Shown one piece after another: positions 1 through 11,809 of a DNA stretch of 64,000 nt; positions within the stretch are counted from its first letter, which is position 1; each line of letters starts with the position of its first letter. This DNA comes from Macrobrachium rosenbergii. Taxonomy: Eukaryota; Arthropoda; Malacostraca; Decapoda; Palaemonidae. Position numbers and translations under genes: made by a program. The notes under the pieces were generated by a model. The model did no database searches and was not told the DNA's origin. It saw only the letters and a list, made by a program, of their open reading frames with translations. The DNA lies in the NCBI RefSeq assembly GCF_040412425.1, contig NC_089743.1, positions 85,099,971 through 85,163,970 of the forward strand, given 5' to 3'.

Positions 1-571
1 AAATTAAGTTCAAAGTTTCATGAAACTTTGATATACATATAACTTATTCAAATGCATTTTTTTGCATATATAACATTTACCCAGAACAGATATACTGTTC
101 CTTGCATATTATATGTTGTTAACTGTCTCATTTAACTGTCTGCTAACTTTGTACAACGTATTTTATAAAACAAAATATTCACTTACTTTTCCCTTGAGGC
201 GAAAGAATTTCCTGACCACCCAGGAGGTATCTTTCATAGCTCGTTTTTAATATTTCCAATGGAGTATCCCCAAGAGGCCTATTATCCATTTCTTCTTGGT
301 ACTTAATTGAATATAGAGCTGTGTGATCCAGTGCCAAACCTTGAGTGCCAACTAAAAGCCACCAGGCACATACATCCCATCATCACAATCCTTTTCTATT
401 TTCTTTTGCTTCTTACTGGGCTCTGAAGACAACCTAATTCTATTTTTTTTTCTTTCTTTAAAATACTTGTTGTCTTTGGAATTCCTCCGAGGATCTCATT
501 TAGGAAGAATGCTTTTACATAATCCAAGATTATGTTCTACTGCACTCATCTGCAGTGCAGAAGAAAAAGTC
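1..571. other. Unassigned left edge
   Basis: AT-rich; no convincing coding motif or repeat copy seen. Confidence 0.5.
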
Positions 572-845
572 TATCTTAGTTTAACCAGACCACTGAGCTG
601 ATTAACAGATCTCCTAGGTCTGGCCCGAAGGATTAGATTTATTTTAAGTGGCTACGAACCAATTGGTTACTTAGCAACGGGACCTACAGCTTATTGAGGA
701 ATTCGAACCACATTATGACGAGAAATGAATTTCTATCACCAGAAATAAATTCCTCTATTGGCAGGTCGGAGAGTCGAACGTTAGGCCAACAGCGTGCTAG
801 CCGAGAGCTCTGCCAACCCTCCAATGAAGAACTCTTGCAGAGGTA
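572..845 (-). mobile_element. tRNA-derived SINE, copy 1
   Basis: Member of the most frequent dispersed family here (nine copies). On its own strand it has a tRNA-like head (A-box-like near GTTGG..GAG.GG, B-box GTTCGA), then GGAATTTATTTCTGGTGATA, a conserved body with TGTGGTTCGGATTCCACAAT, CCCGTTGCTAGGTAACCA and CTTAGCCACGTAAAATAAGT, and a tail CTAAGGTATACTTAACTT. This copy is head-to-head with copy 2. Confidence 0.8.
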
Positions 846-1002
846 GCGATTTGGAGGCCATGAAGTTTCTCCTTTACACACTTCTTCCAAAGTCTGGAAT
901 GAAATGCTTCGTTTCTGGTTTGTGTCTGGCCTCTCAATCATTTTCTTAACTGCGCCGTCAGCGTGAGTTCGCCATACGCCTTGTAAATGTGCTGCAACAT
1001 TA

Positions 1003-1285
1003 CTGTGGGAAGAGTTCCTCGTTGGACGAGTCGGTAGAGTTCTCGGCTAGCACTGTGCTGGGCCCGAGTTCGAGTCTCCGGCCGGCCAATGAAGAATTAA
1101 AGGAATTTATTTCTGGTGATAGAAATTCATATCTTGGTATAATGTGGTTCGGATTCCACAATAAGCTGTAGATCCCGTTGCTAGGTAACAAATTGGTTCT
1201 TAGCCACGTAAAATAAGTCTAATCCTTCGGGCCAGCCCTAGGAGAGCTGTTAATCAGCTCAGTGGTCTGGTTAAACAAAGGTATA
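1003..1285 (+). mobile_element. tRNA-derived SINE, copy 2 (near full length)
   Basis: Head GACGAGTCGGTAGAGTTCTC and B-box GAGTTCGAGTCTC are both intact, followed by the full body and 3' tail AAAGGTATACTTAACTT. Best reference copy in the window. It abuts the 3' end of the Mutator-like remnant. Confidence 0.85.
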
Positions 1286-1318
1286 CTTAACTTACTGTGG
1301 GAAGAAGTATTGGGTATT

Positions 1319-2670
1319 TTATGTTTTTGCATGACTGGATGGCTTTTCATTTTTGGCCATTGCTTTATTGTAAAAACACCGACTATCAACACCCACTGGG
1401 CAGTTCTGGCGTTTAGGATTCTGGTCCGTGCTAGACACATGACTTATTTTAGTCAGGAGGTCCTTTTTTAGTTTTGCAACAGATTTCATTTTTGCACGCC
1501 GGATAAGAGTTACACGGGCAATATTTTGGAGGTATCTGATCGCTGCCTCTGTCAATTTATTTGCACCTGCAACAGCACTTCTTAATAATTTTCCAGTTTT
1601 TGTTTTGTATGGTAGTTGCCAAGCTTTGTTGCATTGCATCAAGTCGGTACATCCCCCTTTTTGCATAATGATTTATACATTCTTCTTTAATAACATTATG
1701 GTTAGGTCCTTACGGCCCTTCTCCATTATTCGTTTTGCAAATTGCAGCATAGGCAGCACTGTCACCATCCCCTGCGAAAACTTTGTACCTTATATTTTTT
1801 ATCTATGGATCGACTCCAGATTACTCCTGCTGCAGATGCTTCATCGATCTTGAGATTTTATCATAATTTTTCCGACAGTCGTGAGTGTTAATAACTTCAT
1901 GATATCTATTCACAATTGCACCATCTTTTTTCAGTTGTGCGTTCCACGAATTACATATACGGCAATTTTTTTGAAAAAATGTGGCCATCAACAGTAATAC
2001 CTGTATGGCAGTCCATCACTATACTCATCTCTATCAGTGAAGTACGACCCCTCGTCATCCATGTGCCATCAAAACTAACTTCTATATCCAGCATGCCATT
2101 TTCATCTCTTTTTACTCCTAACTTATTTTCATAATAGTCAATCAAACATTCGATAGCTTTCCTCTGTCACTCATCATATTTGTTTTGCACAATTTTTTCC
2201 TATCGCTAACGTGTATCTGTCGTAATAGATTGTGACATCTTAGAAAACGAGGTTCGAGGCAAAGTCTTGCAAACCATGCACTCCCAAGTCATCTGCATTC
2301 CACTCGCAACTAAGGACATTGTATTTTTCCCTAAACCTCTCGGTATGCCCTTAACTGTCTTAATATTTTTTTCTTTTGAAAAATAACATTCTTTATACTT
2401 AACACACCGGAATGTAAATGGAGAATCAAAGCCGAACGTATGGATAGGAGAAGAAGAAATATCACCAGCACACGAATATTTCATCATTTTGGCGATATTG
2501 TTCACGTCTTCGTAAGAAGGAACAATCTGCTGATGTTCAATCATCCGTGGTTTATCGACTTTGTTAACCATTAGGTGTTTACGTAGCCAAACAATCGATG
2601 TTTGTTTACAATTCTCATCCCCAGTGAACATCAGATGATGCAGTTTCACTATGAGTTGTATCAGGAACAT
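1319..2670 (-). pseudogene. Decayed Mutator-like transposase-domain protein
   Basis: On the - strand, three open pieces (2670-2206, 2145-1951, 1666-1319) read in order like one protein. The middle piece has VSFDGTWMTRGRTSLIEMSI, close to the (V)SFDGTW..RGHTSL motif of the Mutator-like transposase domain found in many invertebrate genomes. Between pieces one and two the frame carries TAG, TAG and TGA codons, and the segment after YM* still reads HDCRKNYDKISRSMKHLQQE, a damaged form of the zinc-binding H..C..N...SS..ME block. The last piece has CPVGVDSRCFYNKA, resembling CP.G..SWC.Y with the Trp lost. At least four nonsense changes and one frame change make it non-functional. Confidence 0.75.
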
Positions 2671-2792
2671 AGCACCCGAGTTTTACATCAGTTTTTTATT
2701 GTTTTTTACCGTGTTCGCCTGACTAAAGTTCGGCCTGGAGCTTGTAAATGATGCATTCTTTTGCTAACACGTGGCATTATAAATGTTCAATG

Positions 2793-2895
2793 AACAGACG
2801 ATGAGTTGATTTTCTAAGATCATATTTCAGACTCCTCATTTATCGTCATTATCACCATCAATAGCAACATCTTCATAACCCCATTACGGTAAAAT
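2793..2895 (+). repeat. Direct repeat, left copy
   Basis: About 103 bp beginning CAGACGATGAGTTGATTTTC and ending CCCCATTACGGTAAAAT. It is nearly identical to 3737-3838, 940 bp downstream. Confidence 0.85.
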
Positions 2896-3736
2896 GGCGG
2901 CTTTTGGACAAGAAACAAAGGGGGCCACAGGAACCACTCAAATACACAGCTATTCTATGACAGTCACCTGGGTAATTGAGTACTACACTACAGTCTACAC
3001 TGCTACAGTACTGCTAGGTAAGCGCTTAATCATAAACAAAGAACATGGCTTATAGCAACGGAAGTTGTCGTACAATACAAAGGAAAAAAATTGGAAATGG
3101 AAATATCAGCGTAAACTATAACAGCAACGTCGTGAGTGTGTAGTACACTCTGGGGAGGGTGTGTCTGGGATGGGACTGCCCCTTTAACCAATTTAAAAGG
3201 ACAAGGACTGCGTAATATTACAAAATTATCATACGTCTGGCATACCTCACATGTTTTCCCATCGAAAAATACCAAACACTGAATTTCGGCAATGTCACCC
3301 AAAAACTCGAATTTTTACCCTATCTTTCCCCTTCATGAAATCATCAGATTGTTGTCTCTCAAATTCTGTTGAGGTATCGCTTGATGGAACTTATCTTTCC
3401 TGCTGTCTTTGTGATTTAGAATACCACAGGTATACTGCTAATTTAATGAAATTAGGCCATATTTAGAAAATAATATTAGTAAAGAATCATATTCTTATCA
3501 AGAGCATAGCACTTTGTAGCAAATTTCTATTATCACAACAAATATAACAATACTGACTGTTCAGTGTGACAAGTGGATTTGGAGATACTTTTTAAATCGC
3601 AGTCTCTCGTGGCTTCTGTCCTAATAAATGGATAAACCAATTAAAAATTATTAAAAAAGTAGTTTATTAATTTACTAATCAATTAATCTTTTGGGTGATT
3701 TTTCAATGAAATTATTTTATAGTCAATAACAATGAC

Positions 3737-3838
3737 TAGACGACAAGTTGATTTTCTAAGATCATGTTTCAGACTCCTCATTCATCGTCATTATCACCAT
3801 CAATAGCAACATCTACAGAACCCCATTACGGTAGAATA
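3737..3838 (+). repeat. Direct repeat, right copy
   Basis: TTGATTTTCTAAGATCATGT, TCATCGTCATTATCACCATC and CCCCATTACGGTAGAAT match the left copy with only a few differences. Confidence 0.85.
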
Positions 3839-4129
3839 GTCTGCAATATAAAATGATGGAGGCAAGAATTTTTTTTTTTTTTTACTCTATAGGTGCCATA
3901 ACGACTCAAAATTGACATCCCATTCCTATTCATCCGGACTAACCTCTCCCCCCCACCATTACATCCACCCTCCCCCATCCCACCCACCCTCAACCCTCGT
4001 TCATCCAGACGACCTACTCGATTCTATTCCACTTACTCTATTGACATGGCAGTCACTCATCCCCATTTCTCCTGAACAAGCAATTTCTGGAGAGATGAAA
4101 TCTCTGAGAGTGACTGAATCTCAATAAAT

Positions 4130-4200
4130 TCTCCTCCTCCGCTTCTCCTTCTCCTCCTCCTCCTCCTCCTTCTTCTTCTTCTTCTTCTTCTTCTTCTTCT
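4130..4200. repeat. (TCC)n/(TTC)n tract
   Basis: CTCCTCCT changing to TTCTTCTT. A similar tract in intron 10 lies at 42777-42841. Confidence 0.9.
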
Positions 4201-4544
4201 TTGGGAGGTTGTGAACAGAGCTGCAGGGTTCGTCTTTCCAAATTGAAGGATTGCTATATAATTAATTAAACGGATGTTTCTAAAAGGGCCACCTTTGTTA
4301 AGATTCTGAGCTGTGTGGAGAGTTTGAGCTTAATTTTACTGAATGTTTTTTTTAATGTAATTTTCATATTATCAAAACTTCGCGCCACTCTAAATCCTTT
4401 AATCTTTCCGGAATGATTCCTCAGAAATTATTTGATCCTGGGTATTGTCTGCCCTAACCTTACATAACCTAAAGTTTAGGTTATGTGAGGTCAGGACTGT
4501 CCTGAACTGTTGAAAAACTATCACAGTGACTTCATGTATCGTAT

Positions 4545-4730
4545 ATGATGACGGATCCACAGTGATATACTTATAAACGAAGATAAAGTATATTTGTGAA
4601 GAATTACAAAAACTCATATCTTTCGTCTATGGAGGATGGACGAAACTATAAGTTTTCGTAATTCTTCGCAAATATATTTTATCTTCGTATATAAGTATAG
4701 TACTGTGGATCCTCTATCACCTAAACTGTT
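4545..4730. repeat. Foldback/MITE-like inverted repeat
   Basis: Arms of about 85 bp around a centre near 4632: GGATCCACAGTGATATACTT / TATAGTACTGTGGATCC, and TTTGTGAAGAATTACAAAAA / TTTTCGTAATTCTTCGCAAA. The related blocks CTGAACTGTTGAAAAAC and CTAAACTGTTCTCAATTAC extend the arms outward. Confidence 0.8.
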
Positions 4731-4954
4731 CTCAATTACAGTGATCGATTCAGATGCAGCCTCCCTGACCGGTCTTCATTTATTAAACTCTGAGGCAATC
4801 AGAACGAACTTTGCACTGATTCTACAGTAAACTTGTAACTTTATACTCTTACAATGCCCAGGTCTAAAAAATGATAGGAAAGAATTGAGAAGGAAGGAGT
4901 ACCCTAGTCAATACTGAATTATGTTGAGCATGGAGAATAGAAGCCAGAGAGAAT

Positions 4955-5577
4955 ACACATATAACGTTTTTGCTCCAAAATCTGGGCTTTGAATATTTGC
5001 TCTTGCCAACACAGGTGCCACAATGTATTCATGAATAATGTCAGACTTCTCGCATGCCGGAACGAGATATTGTAATGTAAACACGTCGGTGATAGCGTTT
5101 GCACTTGACATAAATAAACCAATGAATCTGAGAGTTAAATTTTTGTAGAACGTGATTCTAAGTTGACTTTATTTTCCCTTCGATCACCTTAAGGAATGGT
5201 CCTTGTCAAATGACAGGAAAAATCCGTATCGAATTTTTGTAGAGAATTACGCTTTGACGTCAAAGTGTAATTCTCTACAAAAATTCGATTTGGGTTTTTC
5301 CTATCATTTGACAAGGATCATTCCTTAAGGTGATCGAAGGGAAAATAAAATCAATCTAGAATCAAGTTCTACAAAAATTTTACTCTCAAATTCCTTGGTT
5401 TATTAACGTCAAGTGCAAACGCTATCACCGACGTGTTTACATTACAATATCTCGTTCAGGCATACGAGAAGTCTGGCATTATTTATGAATCCATTTGTAT
5501 CGAATGATGTGGCACCTGTGTTGGCGAGAACGAAAATTTAAAGCCCAGTTTTGGAATAATAACGTTTTCTCTGAGAA
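4955..5577. repeat. Large near-perfect palindrome (foldback element)
   Basis: Two arms of about 300 bp meet with no spacer at TTTGAC/GTCAAA (centre 5258/5259). The arms share AATTCTCTACAAAAATTCGA, CAAGGATCATTCCTTAAGG, GCAAACGCTATCACCGACGT and GTTTACATTACAATATCTCG. Divergence is a few percent near the centre and larger at the ends. - strand frames at 4908-5122 are accidental. Confidence 0.9.
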
Positions 5578-7507
5578 TGATTTACATTCAGCTTAACTTT
5601 CCTGCAGTAACCTCAAGACCCTCATTTGGCAGCAAAACCTAATAACGAATTAAAAAAAAAAAAAAGCTTTGAATATGCCTTATTTTTAACGATTTCGTAA
5701 ATTTTAATCATCCATCAACCTTGAAAGTACTTGAATGATTAAGTAAGGCTTTTTTTGCGACATTTCTCAGCTGTGATGTTGTAGTTCTTTCATTCAAGAT
5801 GAGGCCATTTTCTTGTTGATTTTTGCAAAATGCAATACACTATATATGTTTGACAGAACTCTGAATTTAAATAAAAACTTAGATACTAAATACCAAAAGC
5901 ATCCCAGAGTATTATGTTCCAGAGGCAAAAACGTTGTTTCATCATCCTGGGTAAAAAATAAATAAAAAAATTCTTTGTATCTGTAACGTTATTTGCTTGA
6001 AACTCATCAGCTGAAAAAATGCCTAGTCTGTATTTTGCATTGTTTTGTTTTAACATTGTTTTCAGTTATTTTGAGTGGAAAACAAACATTTGCTTTCTCT
6101 TACTTGGTATTATACATAAACTAAAAAGATTGTACAGCAATTTATTATTGACTTTTATCCTCAAAATAGACTGAGCAGTGAACCTGACTTTTTTCCCTCG
6201 CATGATGGGCGAGTTTGAAAATGTGAGGTTTCCATTTTGCAATGATCTGAGGCGACATGATTCTTTTTGTATCGTCCAAAATCTCAGGCTCAACGTAACG
6301 TTGCCAAGTAGTGTTAAACTTCTTTTTCATTTCCAATGTCATACATGTCGACAAGTTTGCGAATTCACAGCTAGCCTATTTTCCCTATGGTTATATAAAT
6401 ATGATCTCTTTTATGCATTGGGATAATTCGTAACCTGTGTGATTTTAACTGATTATTTTCTTCTTAACATTGCTTAGCTCAAAGCAAGGTGTGATAGGTT
6501 AGCGGTGCCGTCCGTGACAGCGCGCTTAGCGTACTCCTCGGGGCTGGTCAACGCAACTACTTATGCAGCATCATAGCAGCGGACCTAATAAGCTCAACAG
6601 TCATAACACCATTTTCAAAATAGGAATATGAATTGCAACAAGTTTTCTTTGAATGGTGGGGTTTTAGGCTGTGTTCAAGCTGCCTGTATGTTGCAAATTG
6701 ATTTATAGGTCTAAAAGAGTAGTCTAAGCCTTCTGAGATGTAATCTCTGTTACTAAAGAATTTATTAGTAGAGATTACCTGTTCTTTGAAGAATAAAAGA
6801 TGATGATGACTAATTATATGGAGAAGATGGCTATTAATCGAAACGTCTATCAGTATTAATATTAAGGCCTATGGAACATTTGTTTTTAACTGGCTTAAAA
6901 TATTTTCTTAAAAGTCCTTCTGCTCGCTTTTGGTGTATAATTTATTCATTCATAAGGTAACTTGAAGTGCAAGAATGTGTGGATAACTTCATAAGCTTTC
7001 TGGTCAGAAATTGTTAATATAGAGATGTGAATGCTAAGTATAATTCATATATAATAAGTAAAGAAATCTAACACACCTAGGCCTAGGAACAAAATCTTGG
7101 CTTTAACAAAAGAATCATTGCATAGGCGAATATTTGCTAGTAAGCCATAATTTTTGAAGTGGTTAAGAAATATAACTTGAATAATTTTCTTTTCATGAAA
7201 ATCTAAATATTCCTCTAACAAATATAAAATAAGTGTTTTCAAGATAATTTCATTGTCGCCATTCATTGTAGACCTATGTCTCATGTGGTTCATGTTGCTA
7301 ATGGTTGCGTCATATACGCTCCGCCCAACCGTTGATATCGGTGGATGCTTTCTAGTCACGGTAATACTTTCGTATTTACTAATTAAATTTTTTCAGCGTT
7401 GAGGCGTAAAAACAATCAAATAGGATTATTTCACATTTTATGGCTGCATTGGAAGCAATGTTATGCCATTTTTTTTCATTATTCTATCATATAAACTGAG
7501 GTTTGAT
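5578..7507. other. Non-coding stretch with no gene seen
   Basis: Small - strand frames (6066-6354, 7045-7359) show no family I recognise. Confidence 0.45.
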
Positions 7508-7812
7508 GATGAAATGGAATGGAATATAGAATTTAGGCCAAAGGCCAATCACTGTGACCTATGGGGTCATTCGGCGCTGAAAGGAAAACAGAGAAAGGTG
7601 TAACGGGATGACAACCTCACAGTTGCACTATGAAACAAGTGTTAGGAGAGGGTGGATAACAAGACGGAAGAGAGAATATGAATGGATGCACAGTAAAAGG
7701 AATGAAAGGGGTTGCAGCTAGGGGCCGAAGGGGCGCTGCAAAGAACCTTAAGTAATGCCTACAGTGCACCGCGTGAGGTGCACTGACGGCACTATCCCCC
7801 TATGGGGGAAGG
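7508..7812 (+). mobile_element. Dispersed 300-bp element, family B, copy 1
   Basis: Shared with 59590-59905 and, more diverged, 57410-57735 and 9510-9930. Conserved blocks: CCAAAGGCCAA, CCTATGGGGTCATTCGGC, GGTTGCAGCTAGGGGCCGAA, CCTACAGTGCACC and CACTGACGGCACTA. I see no coding motif or tRNA head. Confidence 0.75.
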
Positions 7813-8093
7813 TTTGATGATGACATTTTTTTTTAAATGCACCGCGAGAGTGAACGAAAGGTTTGAAAATGTTTCATAGCTGTTTTTCCGAAGTATGACG
7901 CATGTTAGTTGCCAGTTCGTGAATTTTGAGCGAAATCCTATGCAATCATGTCGTGTCACTTAAGAGCATAGCTGTACATCATATTTCTTATGAATTAACT
8001 TGCAATATGGTGTATTATTATCTGCAAAAAGAAAAAAAATACGACTTATCTAATTACCGATTTTGGATTTATCGAAATGTCTGAAGTTTTATG

Positions 8094-8096
<3 letters not shown>

Positions 8097-8132
<36 letters not shown>

Positions 8133-8316
8133 TCAATCAACACAATCACGTGTGGAACAGAAATAAATTTCTGACTCACATCAGGTTCGAACCCAGGTCT
8201 TTCAATTGAAAGGCAAGGGCGCTGCCCACTGGGCCACACAAGACTTGTATGGCCCAGTGGGCAGCGCCCTTGCCTTTCAATCGAAAGACCTGGGTTGATC
8301 CTGATGTGGGTCAGAA

Positions 8317-8388
<72 letters not shown>

Positions 8389-8439
8389 AAAGGATGAAAT
8401 AGCCATCTCATATCTTAAGTTTATTATTGAAATAACCAC

Positions 8440-8509
<70 letters not shown>

Positions 8510-8510
8510 T
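8097..8510. repeat. (AT)n tracts around the tRNA-like inverted dimer
   Basis: Pure AT runs at about 8097-8125, 8320-8384 and 8443-8508. Confidence 0.95.
8148..8320. repeat. Inverted dimer of a tRNA-like sequence
   Basis: The right arm (+) reads TGGCCCAGTGGGCAGCGCCC then TTGCCTTTCAATCGAAAGAC and CTGGGTTGATCC. The left arm is its reverse complement with an intact GGGTTCGAACC B-box. TGGCCCAGTGG is an A-box. The arms are separated by about 10 bp and flanked by (AT)n tracts, so this looks like a head-to-head pair of tRNA-derived SINE heads, not functional tRNA genes. Confidence 0.8.
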
Positions 8511-8774
8511 AAAATTGTGGAGATATGGAAATAATATATGTAAATAGACTTGCACTCCATATGCACACTTGAGCAAATAGGATGCAGGCTCCAGAAAGAA
8601 AAATAGTGGTTTCAAGAGAGGAACAAAACCTCTCATGAATAATATCATCAGCTCTAAGGAGAGACATATATTATGTGAGAAAAGGAACGTCAGTTAAGGA
8701 GAAACGAGGCATACCTTGAAGAGAGGAAAATATCAGTTGTGCAGGACATGCGTCTCTTAGGAAAGGGAAGTTAA

Positions 8775-8941
8775 GTTAAGTATACCTTAGTTTTACCAGA
8801 CCACTGAGCTTATTAACAGCTCTCCTAGGGCTGGCCCAAAGGATTTTACTTATTTTACGTGTTTAAGAACCAATTGGTTACTTAGCAACGGGACCTACGG
8901 CTTATTGTGGAATCCGAACCACATTATAGCGAGAAATGAGT
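8775..8941 (-). mobile_element. tRNA-derived SINE, copy 3 (head missing)
   Basis: Body and 3' tail only; stops at the GAGAAATGAG position before the tRNA-like head. Confidence 0.8.
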
Positions 8942-9072
8942 TGGCATATCAGTCAAGAACGAGAGACACTCCTTCAAGAGACTTCCTCCTGAAAGAGTGA
9001 GGATATACTCGTAGAGGAGAAGGTGAGACGCCTCATCAAAGGAGGAAGATTTATCAGACAAAGCTACGAAAA

Positions 9073-9316
9073 GTATACCTTAGTTTAACCAGACCACTGA
9101 GCTGATTAACAGCTCTCCTACGGCTGCCCCGAAGGATTAGACTTATTTTACGTGTTTAAGAACCAACTGGTTACCTAGCAACGGGACCTACAGCTCATTG
9201 TGGAATCCGAACCACATTATGACTAGAAATTAATTTTTATCACCAGAAATAAATTCCTCTACCTCTTCACTGGCCGGTCGGAGAGTCGAACGCTGGGCCA
9301 ACAGCGTGCTAGCCGT
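9073..9316 (-). mobile_element. tRNA-derived SINE, copy 4
   Basis: Same family. Body plus part of the head (GAGAGTCGAACGCTGGGCC as read on +), breaking off within the A-box region. Confidence 0.8.
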
Positions 9317-9509
9317 ACGAACTGACATCTCTCATGAACGGACAGATACACCATTACTGAAATAGGAGTTGTGTTTTTTAAATGAGGGACGATACAGCAC
9401 CAGAGGAGAAGGAGGAGAGATGTATCTTGAGAGATGGACGATACATTGGGAAAGGAGAAAGAGAGAGAATTCCAAAGACTGATAAAAGTGCACCTCATGC
9501 ACCTCATGC

Positions 9510-9930
9510 TGGGCAATGTAGGAACTACTTAAGGTTCTTTGCGGCGTTCCTTCGGCCCCTAGCTGCAGCCTCCTTCATTCCCTTTTGCTGTACCTCCGTT
9601 TCCTGTTCTCTTTCTTCCATCTTACTTTTCACCTCTCTAACAGATTGTTTCACAGTGCAACTGCAGGTTTTCTCCTGTTACACCACAAAATTTTCACTGT
9701 CAATTTCAGTTTCCAGCGCTGGATGGCCTCATGTTCTTTGCAGCGTTTTCATGACTAGCTGCAGCCTCCTTCATTCCTTTTACGCGCCTCGTTCTATTCT
9801 CTTTCTTCCATCTTACTTTTCACCCTCTCTAACAATTTGTTTCACGGTGCAACACGCGAGTTTTCTTCTGTTACACCTTTCACTTTTTCCTTGTCAATTT
9901 CAGTTTCAGAGCTGAATGGCTGAGTTGCCA
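9510..9930 (-). mobile_element. Family B element, two tandem copies
   Basis: Reverse-oriented copies at about 9510-9735 and 9735-9930. Each has the reverse form of GCAGCTAGGGGCCGAA, of the TTCACAGTGCAAC-type block and of CTGAAA. The open frame at 9382-9915 is an accident of these repeats. Confidence 0.7.
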
Positions 9931-11050
9931 GCATTTGGTATGTATGCCTGAAAATCTATAAATCGATAAAAGAAAGGAATCAGTCAACGTAAAATAAACT
10001 GGTTAATAGCGTCGCGTTATTCCTTGATGAAGAGAAAGAAGCGCGCTCTTACCCCTAAGGAAAGGTATCTGTATTCGAAGGACGCGTTGAAAGGAATACC
10101 TGAATAACAGGAGAGGTCGGAATCATTAATTAAACCAATTACTTTTCATTCACAGTTGCCAGAGTAGGCGAAGAGATAAGCCCCGTTAAAAAGAGTATAG
10201 TTAAGCGCACGAAGGTAATATTCTAAAGCACTGAAATAATGTTAACACTCAATTCTATAAGCAGAATTAGCTACTGCTCCTTTCCAAAACCTAAAACAAG
10301 TGATAGCGCATAATTTTCGGAAGAGAAAGTAGAAAGAGAAACGGGTAGATATTATCGTGAAGGCGATGAACTTGACTGAGCAATGACCTCTCCCATTCCC
10401 CCCCTCACTCCCCCACCGCCCCTCGCCGTCACTCCAGACAGCTCACGAGATCAGGCAGATAGTTAATGAGGAGAAATAAGACACTGAGCTTCGGAAAAGC
10501 CTGAGAGGCGGAGGTAGGAGGTTTTTACGGAGGGTTAAAGAATCGGTGTTTATCAGTTCCATTGTCTGTCTAATAATGGAACTAACTGAACAGCTTCTTC
10601 CTGAAGTTTCAGAATATCTGATTAATCTGATTCTTTGATATGTCTAGCAGCAATTTTTCCATTTTGTAATTAAGGCAGTTTCTTACATGAGGCAGCTGAG
10701 ATTACTTCTAAAATGAGTGCTCAGAAAGGTGACACCAAGTGCTATAAGACTACAGAAGTAATCATTCTCGCGCATGCGCCTGTAGTGTTAAGTTTAGGTT
10801 TATGTTAGTCGTATCAGAAGCTCTATAGGACAGGATAGCTAGATAGATAGATAGATAGACAGAAAGACAGAAAGACAGCTAGGATGAGGAAACGAGAACT
10901 CCATAACCGTGAGCAGAGAGATGACGACAATAGATAATTGCTTTGATTGGAATATCTCCTTACGCCCTGCCAGAGCCTACGGCACAAGAATTCTGAGATT
11001 AATGAATCCCTGGATGCTCCTTTTATCCTCTCGAGACTCTATTGCGAAGA
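9931..11050. other. Non-coding stretch with GATA microsatellite
   Basis: A short TAGA/CAGA repeat lies near 10840-10880; otherwise nothing recognised. Confidence 0.5.
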
Positions 11051-11129
11051 TTATTAGGCAAGAAGAAGAAGATCTTCTTCTTGACTAATAATTAACGATC
11101 GGCAAGACGAGATCGTCTTGCCTATCGTT
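11051..11129. repeat. Two adjacent perfect hairpins
   Basis: Hairpin 1 (11051-11091) pairs TTATTAGGCAAGAAGAAGA with TCTTCTTCTTGACTAATAA; hairpin 2 (11094-11129) pairs AACGATCGGCAAGACGA with TCGTCTTGCCTATCGTT. Both have almost no loop and share GGCAAGA and a central GATC. Confidence 0.75.
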
Positions 11130-11359
11130 CTCTTTTGACGCGGTGAATGAAAGTTGAGTCGAGAGAACGGAGATTCAGCATTGATTAACCGAAGAAAAAC
11201 GAGAGACGGCTGTTTAGTTAGTGCTTAGAGGAATGGTATGCTAAGAGGAATATAAATATATATAGATAGATATAACAGATAGATAGATAGATAGATAGAC
11301 AAGATGAGGATTCACTAGTCGAGGCTGTCCCATTAATAATCGTATAATGGTATATATTT

Positions 11360-11360
<1 letters not shown>

Positions 11361-11413
<53 letters not shown>

Positions 11414-11478
11414 CGACATGCCCAGGAGACAGACTACCAGCTACATAACTTATACATGGTCAACAAACAGACAATACA

Positions 11479-11542
<64 letters not shown>
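11361..11542. repeat. (CT)n followed by (AT)n
   Basis: CT run 11363-11410, then AT run 11479-11542, separated by about 65 bp of unique sequence. Confidence 0.95.
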
Positions 11543-11547
<5 letters not shown>

Positions 11548-11564
11548 TATATTTTATGTATGTA

Positions 11565-11668
11565 TAATTCCTTCATTGATAATTCCCCGTTGAGGATATC
11601 CCCAAAGTAGCGTGAATTGGATGTTAAAAGACAATTGTAGCTTAATGATTAATATATAAATCAGAGTG
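11565..11668 (-). mobile_element. Family D element fragment
   Basis: Holds TTGATAATTCCCCGTTGAGG and ATCCCCAAAGTAGCGTGAAT, matching the body of 61020-61395, followed by (AT)n. Confidence 0.65.
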
Positions 11669-11679
11669 AAGTGATAAAA

Positions 11680-11809
<130 letters not shown>

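Larger units (their letters stand above)
2896..4544. other. Non-coding stretch with no gene seen
   Basis: Apart from the direct repeat and the TTC tract, no domain or splice-supported exon is visible. Short frames at 3030-3302 and 3912-4127 have no recognisable content. Confidence 0.5.

Noticed and set aside
9382..9915. 177-residue + frame
   Set aside because: Runs through two reverse copies of the family B repeat and has no recognisable domain.
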